Of a stretch of DNA of 64,000 bases, positions 59,257-64,000 are shown piece after piece. This DNA comes from Lachnospiraceae bacterium. GTDB lineage: Bacteria > Bacillota > Clostridia > Lachnospirales > Lachnospiraceae. Position numbers and translations under genes: made by a program. The notes beneath the pieces were generated by a model. It did no database searches and was not told the origin of the DNA. It saw nothing but the letters and a program-made list of their open reading frames with translations. Location of the stretch: contig JAEEXG010000001.1 in the NCBI GenBank assembly GCA_016291405.1, positions 107,483-171,482 on the forward strand, in the 5' to 3' direction. How positions within the stretch are numbered: the stretch's first letter is position 1; each line of letters starts with the position of its first letter.

Positions 59257-61734
59257 CTAGTTCCCTTCTTCCGGCAAATAATCTTCATAAACGGGATCCA
59301 CATAATCCTCTGTTACAGGAGGAACGAAAGGACCCGGAAGAGGTTGTGTCGGATCTATATAATCTGTATGATTTGCAATTGATTCACACATAAGCGAATA
59401 TTCCAAATCTGTAGGAAGAGAAAGAACCTTTTTAGCATCTTCCTCTGTCAAACCAAATGTCATGGACAAAGCGCCAACAACCTTAGTATATGCCTGATTA
59501 AACTCTTCTGTTGCACCGGTTGATTCGGCTACAAACAACCATTCTTCATAATTTGACACGCCCTGAAGCAACTGGTCTAATGCTTCCACTCTCATGTTCA
59601 TATTCATATAAGCCTGAAATGCATCATACTTATGAAGCATCTTTAATATAATGGTTGATCTGTCAAAAAGAATCTGGTCGCTCTCGCTTAACTTTTCACC
59701 AAAGAAAGTATTATAAGTGGTTTCATAATCTCCCACATAATAAGCTTTTCTTGCAGATGAATTAATGAGCATTCCAGGAATAAACTTACAAATAAGCAAA
59801 ATGCAAACAAGCAAAGTAGCCGCAAGCACTCCGATAAGCTTAACGTTTCTCTTTGATAAAGGTTTTCCTGTATCAATATCAAGGACTAAAGGCTTACGTT
59901 CTTTCTTTTCCTTCTTGGGCTTTTTCTCTTTCGCGGCACCTTCTTCGCCTTCTTCGCCCTCTTCACCTTCGGCTTCTTTACCTTTATCGCCTTTTCCTTT
60001 TTTCTTCTTTTTCTTCTTCTTTTTCTTGCCGCCTTCTTCTTCGCCCTCTTTGTCCATTTCTTCAAGGATTTCCTTGTTTTCTCCGGGCACATCTTCAAAT
60101 CCTTCGGATGAAGCGCCTGCTCCCTCTGTAGGATTTAAATCGGTGGCATTTAATAAGCCGTCATCTTCACTTTCAGGTTCTTCCTCTTCGGCTGTAAGGA
60201 AAGCAAGAATCTTTGCAAGCTTGGACTCTTTTTTAGGAGTTTCCTCAGCGTTTTCTTCCTTCTTTTTCTTAAAGAATGAGAAAATAGATTTCTTGTTCTT
60301 AGACTCTTCTTCTTTTGCTTTCTTTTCCTTAAATTCGTTATATTCTGCCTGTGCCTCTTCTCTGGCCTTTTCCATTGCAGCCTGATTTTCAATTTCTTCC
60401 TGCTTTGTGACAGCTTCGTTTAAAAGATTAAGCACATCCGTATCATCGGCCTGCTCAACTTCATTACTGTCAATGGACTTTAAAAGATCGGATATTTCAT
60501 CAAGTTCCGCACTGTCTTCCGGAGTTTCAACCGCTTCGTCCGCTACAATGTCGTTCTTATCATGAACGCCAAACTCGGTTTCAAGAGAGGATAAATCGGA
60601 TAAATCGATTTCCACTTCTCCAACCTGCTGTTCACCCGAAACATCGGATGCGTCATTTATTAAGTCTGTAATCTCGGATTCAGACATATCAAGACCTTCA
60701 GCCGCATTTTCGTCTACCATCTTTTCAACATCTGTAGGCTCAATTAATCCGGAAAGGTCTCCAAGAATGTTATCGTAGTTTTCTCCTTCGCCTTCAAAGG
60801 AAATATCGGAAAGAGCATCACCGTCTGAAGCACCTTCTATAGGTGCATCTTCAAGCAATGTTTCTCCGTCTGCAGCACCTTCTTCAGAACTTGCAAATGA
60901 ATCGGCATCATCCAAAAGATTGGAAATATCCGATAAATCTACTTCTCCCGCAAAATCACTGTCAAGAAGTGAATCAAGATTTGACCCATCCGCATTTGCT
61001 TCAGGAGAATCCGCAGTTTCTTCTGAAACTGTTTCTTCTAATGTAGAGTCTTCTAAAGGAATTTCTTCTATTGGAGCTTCTTCGCGAGTTTCTTCCAAAG
61101 GAATCTCTTCTATAGGTGTTTCTTCTATAGAAGCTTCTTCTACAGGGTTTTCTTCTACAGAGGGTTCTTCTAAAATACCATCTAATGAAACTTCTTCTGT
61201 AGGTGTCTCATCTAAGATACCTTCTAATGAAACATCCTCTGCAGGTGCTTCATCTATAATACCTTCTAATGAAGCTTCTTCTACGGGCGTTTCTTCCAAA
61301 ATGCCATCTAAAGAAACCTCTTCTATAGGAGCTTCATCCAATATTCCATCTAAAGAAACCTCTTCTGTAGGTGTTTCATCTAAAATACCATCTAATGATA
61401 CTTCTTCTGTAGGTGTTTCTTCTTTCAAAACATCTTCAGAAGAAAGACTGTCCAAATCGATACCATCAAGATTTACATCTTCAGAAGGAGATAAATCTGC
61501 AAATATGTCACCGGATTCAACACTATCTGTTAAAGAATCCTCCGAAATCGGTTCAAGATTTGTGAGGCTGTCAAAATCGATTCCATCCAAAGAAGGCTCA
61601 AGTTCTTCAGCTTGTGCCTTTTCTTCAGCCTCTCTCTTCCCCAATTCGCGAACTTTATTTATCGCAGAGTTAGGATCATCCTGTTCTGCGGCTGCTTTTA
61701 GTAAACTATCAAGATAATCTTCATTGTTAGTCAT
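59257..61734 (-). CDS. Large acidic repeat membrane protein, unknown function
   Basis: An 825-aa protein not recognised as a family. Residues 1-560 are very acidic and low in complexity, with about six tandem 14-residue repeats (residues 106-189; unit like ETPTEEVSLDGILD) and further related SLDGI/NLDGI and EIPLEE segments. Next come a Lys-rich stretch (570-580), Glu/Gly blocks and basic residues, then one transmembrane segment (632-653) and a C-terminal about 170-residue soluble domain. The topology suggests a cytoplasmic acidic arm and an external tail, or the reverse. It is preceded by a weak extended -10 (TGCTAAAAT at 61770-61778) and GGGGG. The next gene is hisH. Confidence 0.75.
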   Translation of the reverse strand: MTNNEDYLDSLLKAAAEQDDPNSAINKVRELGKREAEEKAQAEELEPSLDGIDFDSLTNLEPISEDSLTDSVESGDIFADLSPSEDVNLDGIDLDSLSSEDVLKEETPTEEVSLDGILDETPTEEVSLDGILDEAPIEEVSLDGILEETPVEEASLEGIIDEAPAEDVSLEGILDETPTEEVSLDGILEEPSVEENPVEEASIEETPIEEIPLEETREEAPIEEIPLEDSTLEETVSEETADSPEANADGSNLDSLLDSDFAGEVDLSDISNLLDDADSFASSEEGAADGETLLEDAPIEGASDGDALSDISFEGEGENYDNILGDLSGLIEPTDVEKMVDENAAEGLDMSESEITDLINDASDVSGEQQVGEVEIDLSDLSSLETEFGVHDKNDIVADEAVETPEDSAELDEISDLLKSIDSNEVEQADDTDVLNLLNEAVTKQEEIENQAAMEKAREEAQAEYNEFKEKKAKEEESKNKKSIFSFFKKKKEENAEETPKKESKLAKILAFLTAEEEEPESEDDGLLNATDLNPTEGAGASSEGFEDVPGENKEILEEMDKEGEEEGGKKKKKKKKKKGKGDKGKEAEGEEGEEGEEGAAKEKKPKKEKKERKPLVLDIDTGKPLSKRNVKLIGVLAATLLVCILLICKFIPGMLINSSARKAYYVGDYETTYNTFFGEKLSESDQILFDRSTIILKMLHKYDAFQAYMNMNMRVEALDQLLQGVSNYEEWLFVAESTGATEEFNQAYTKVVGALSMTFGLTEEDAKKVLSLPTDLEYSLMCESIANHTDYIDPTQPLPGPFVPPVTEDYVDPVYEDYLPEEGN
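61168..61422 (-). repeat. Tandem 42-bp coding repeats in the acidic membrane protein
   Basis: Six consecutive copies of a 14-codon unit encode variants of ETPTEEVSLDGILD, with two of them nearly identical at DNA level. The copies diverge enough to be old expansion, though unequal crossing-over could still change their number. Confidence 0.85.
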
Positions 61735-61785
61735 ATATATCCCCCAAAGAAATATATTACTTTGTTTTTATTTTAGCATACATAT

Positions 61786-62364
61786 TTAAATGCCAACAAC
61801 CCATTCAACACTATTTTCTTTTATGCTTGTCCCTTTACCCGATACTTCTTCGCTAAGCTGAGGCAAAGTCTCATTCACTCTGATTATCTCAGCCTTATTA
61901 TTTAAAGAAACAATCTTTTCAAAAGGCCATCTTACAATCTGAGGGAATTTAAAGGAAACGCCAAGTTCAAGTGCTAAGAGTTTTTTATTTAAAGTAAGGG
62001 AAACCCATTTTTTATGCTTTTCCCACATTGGAATATAATCATCTTCAATGTAGTTATCTGCTAAATAGTTATTATATACAAGTTCCTTTTTGCATATTGG
62101 ACAAACAGTCTCGTTAACATCATAAAGTTTTCCTTCGCAGGCATCCGGACACTGTTTCTTTCTCTTTCCTCCAAGAGGCGCAACTATTTTTTCTTTGTCC
62201 AAATCGCTTTCAAATATCACATCATCCAAACAAAGAGAGACAATGAAATAGTTCTTTTTATCAAGCATCTTTGCTAGCTTATTATATGCATCCAATGCCT
62301 TTTCATTTTGATCAAATTCTTCACCGATTCCAATTAAAATGCAATCGTAATCCTTAAAATCCAT
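61786..62364 (-). CDS. Sir2-like protein with degenerate active site
   Basis: This 192-aa protein has a Cys4 zinc ribbon (CPDAC and CPICKKEL) and a C-terminal ALELGVSFKFPQIVRWPFEKI that resemble the sirtuin zinc domain and last strand. However, the NAD-binding GAGxS and the catalytic HG motifs of Sir2 are not seen, and the N-terminus (DCILIGIGEEF) is a shortened version. It is probably an inactive or altered sirtuin relative. It has AAGGAG before its ATG and lies between cheV and the acidic protein. Confidence 0.65.
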   Translation of the reverse strand: MDFKDYDCILIGIGEEFDQNEKALDAYNKLAKMLDKKNYFIVSLCLDDVIFESDLDKEKIVAPLGGKRKKQCPDACEGKLYDVNETVCPICKKELVYNNYLADNYIEDDYIPMWEKHKKWVSLTLNKKLLALELGVSFKFPQIVRWPFEKIVSLNNKAEIIRVNETLPQLSEEVSGKGTSIKENSVEWVVGI

Positions 62365-62376
62365 ATTTCTCCTTAC

Positions 62377-62406
62377 AAAAAGAAAAGGCCGAAAGCTTCG
62401 GCCTTT
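62377..62406 (-). terminator. Intrinsic terminator after cheV
   Basis: A 10-bp stem (62384-62393 and 62397-62406) with loop AGC and a U-rich tail on the minus strand lies 13 bp past the cheV stop. Confidence 0.88.
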
Positions 62407-62418
62407 CTATCTTTATTT

Positions 62419-63318
62419 TTATTTATTAAGTACAAGTGAATCAACTGTCTTAACAAGATTTCCGATTTCAGGTTTTGACAACTGAGCGTTAGCTCCGAGT
62501 GCTTCACCTTTACGTCTCATTTCTTCGTTAACCAAAGATGAGAAAATAACAATCGGGATATCCTTAAGATCATCATCGTCTCTTACTAACTTTGTAAGTC
62601 TGTGACCATCCATGATGGGCATTTCAATATCGGTGATGATACATTTAACATTCTCATCAAGAGTGCCTTTTGCTTTACAATCCATAATGATATTGTAAGC
62701 TTCCTGACCGTTCTCTGTATGAGTGATATTATCGTAACCTGCCTTCTTAAGTGAATCACAGATAAGCTTGTTAAGAAGAACAGAATCTTCTGCGATAAGA
62801 ATCGGGATATTGTTTCTTGATCTTTCACCAAGTGATTCAATTTCCAAAGTCTTTAAGCCTGTTTCAGGGTTAATGTCTGAAACAATCTTTTCAAAGTCAA
62901 GAATAATGATGAGCTTTTCATTCATCTTAATAATACCGGTTGAGATACCATCTTCAGATGTGGAAATTGTTGAACCGGGTTTAATAATGTCGTTCCAAGA
63001 AACTCTGTGAATACCTACAACAGAATCAACGTGGAATGCAATATCAAGCTTATTAAAGTTTGTTACTATGAAAAGTCCGGTAGGTTCAGACTTACCTCTC
63101 TGCAAGCAATTCTTTAAATCAATTGCGGTAATCATCGTATCACGCGGCATAAAAATACCTTCGATACTGGGATGAGCATTTGGTACCGGTGTGACCTCCG
63201 CGTAAGGAATAATCTCTCTGATCTTAGCAACGTTGATACCATAAGAATGATCATCAAGTATAAATTCAAGTACTTCTAGTTCGTTGGTACCATTCTCCAA
63301 TAGAATTTTAGTGTCCAT
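62419..63318 (-). CDS. cheV: Chemotaxis coupling protein CheV
   Basis: A CheW-like domain (about 10-155) is joined to a receiver domain (about 173-298; IAEDSVLLNKL, phospho-acceptor Asp in CIITDIEMPIMDGH, SSLVNEE and LSKPEIG). CheV couples chemoreceptors to CheA and adapts through phosphorylation. It is 299 aa, as usual. GGAAGGAG precedes the ATG. It stands alone from other chemotaxis genes, between a sirtuin-like gene and an rRNA operon. Confidence 0.96.
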   Translation of the reverse strand: MDTKILLENGTNELEVLEFILDDHSYGINVAKIREIIPYAEVTPVPNAHPSIEGIFMPRDTMITAIDLKNCLQRGKSEPTGLFIVTNFNKLDIAFHVDSVVGIHRVSWNDIIKPGSTISTSEDGISTGIIKMNEKLIIILDFEKIVSDINPETGLKTLEIESLGERSRNNIPILIAEDSVLLNKLICDSLKKAGYDNITHTENGQEAYNIIMDCKAKGTLDENVKCIITDIEMPIMDGHRLTKLVRDDDDLKDIPIVIFSSLVNEEMRRKGEALGANAQLSKPEIGNLVKTVDSLVLNK

Positions 63319-63367
63319 TATATACTCCTTCCGTGCCTTGGCACTTTAACCTTCCAAATATATGAAA

Positions 63368-63395
63368 ATTATAACATATTGTACTTAAAAATCAA
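63368..63395 (-). promoter_or_regulatory. Sigma-A promoter of cheV
   Basis: On the minus strand, TTGATT (63390-63395) and a perfect TATAAT (63368-63373) are 16 bp apart, with an extended TGn. The leader has a short 12-bp palindrome (63333-63344) just before the Shine-Dalgarno. I saw no flagellar sigma-D type element. The about 140 bp between this promoter and the rRNA terminator are AT-rich and hold nothing recognisable except a CGATATATCG palindrome at 63459-63468. Confidence 0.7.
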
Positions 63396-63538
63396 ACAAT
63401 ATAAAAAATTTGTCATATAATATTTGGTTAATATCCCCTAAAGAATAAGGTAATTCGATATATCGATTCATATTATATATATATGGAATAAAAGAATTAT
63501 TAAAAGGGGGATGTTCTCTCCCAAAAGAGTAAAAAGAA

Positions 63539-63562
63539 TAAAAAAAAGACGCTTTCGCGTCT
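63539..63562 (-). terminator. rRNA operon terminator
   Basis: A 6-bp GC-rich stem (63547-63552 and 63557-63562) with a UUUC/GAAA loop is followed by a U-run on the minus strand, 98 bp after the 23S 3' end. Confidence 0.85.
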
Positions 63563-63660
63563 GTAAGGTGGGAAGTAAAATCCCAATGAACAAAAGTTTG
63601 AAAACTGAACACAAAACAGAAGATTTATCCGAGTTCACACTCTGGAATAACAACCTACTA

Positions 63661-64000
<340 letters not shown>

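Noticed and set aside
59765..60385. Long Ser/Phe-rich reading frame on the plus strand opposite the acidic protein
   Set aside because: It mirrors the Glu/Lys-rich codons of the real gene, has no Shine-Dalgarno and no recognisable domain.
61168..61422. Short tandem repeats as a possible CRISPR array
   Set aside because: The repeats are contiguous without spacers, have a 3-base codon phase and lie inside a long open frame.
60920..61717. Second long Ser-rich plus-strand frame opposite the repeats
   Set aside because: It is the antisense reading of the repeated acidic codons; the real gene has the start site, Shine-Dalgarno and tight spacing to hisH.
63564..63660. Possible 5S rRNA after 23S
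   Set aside because: The stretch is under 100 bases and shows none of the conserved 5S sequence blocks.

Overview
The window is a 64-kb chromosomal stretch of a low-GC, Gram-positive anaerobe. The gene order ylxM-ffh-rpsP-khpA-rimM-trmD-rplS-rbgA-rnhB-ylqG-ylqH follows the Bacillus subtilis ffh/trmD region. The anaerobic ribonucleotide reductase, chemotaxis and flagellum-like genes, a T-box tyrS leader and a xylan-degradation operon together suggest a motile, fibre-degrading member of the Lachnospiraceae, perhaps Butyrivibrio or Pseudobutyrivibrio. The genus is an inference; no 16S rRNA is present to test it.

Layout, left to right; nearly everything is on the minus strand, so operons read right to left. 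0-7.1 kb: nrdD-nrdG behind tandem NrdR-type boxes, then tyrS (T-box)-cdd-mutS-like-rnhA. 7.1-11.6 kb: two related membrane hybrid histidine kinases, one with a broken ATP-binding site. 11.7-18.1 kb: a PDZ/radical-SAM protein, der, plsY, gpsA, a MoxR-type ATPase and a VWA protein. 18.1-21.4 kb: an OmpR-type response regulator and its kinase. 21.5-31.4 kb: the ffh/trmD/rplS translation and secretion block, with two signal peptidases around rbgA. 31.4-40 kb: ilvA and an AraC regulator, then ftsY-smc-rnc-acpP-plsX and rpmF-yceD. 40-43 kb: pta, divergent from tmcAL, and a DUF4430 lipoprotein; these are the only two plus-strand protein genes. 43-51 kb: a zinc-finger membrane protein, polA, coaE, an FtsA-like protein, a metallo-hydrolase, and an ACT/DUF711 pair. 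51-57 kb: a four-gene xylan operon (GH8, SGNH esterase, GH10 lipoprotein, GH43) and tRNA-Leu(CAA). 57-63.3 kb: ung, hisF, hisH, a large acidic repeat membrane protein, a Sir2-like protein and cheV. 63.5-64 kb: the 3' end of a 23S rRNA gene and its terminator, with no 5S gene between them.

Most of the window is housekeeping, and no complete unknown multi-gene system stands out. The best leads are the pseudokinase/kinase hybrid pair, the acidic 14-residue-repeat membrane protein beside a degenerate Sir2-like protein, the FtsA-like protein with a repeated beta-grasp-like tail, a perfect 14-bp hairpin with the acpP stop codon in its loop just before rnc, a terminator that doubles as a NrdR box, a Rex-type operator before a pta that lacks an adjacent ackA, and two genes whose promoters imply almost leaderless mRNAs.

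Many start sites were moved inward from the longest reading frame because a clear Shine-Dalgarno sequence and family alignment support a later start (tyrS, rplS, khpA, rpsP, plsX, yceD, tmcAL, coaE, ung, the GH8 gene and others). One real gene, rpmF (59 aa), was found by hand translation.
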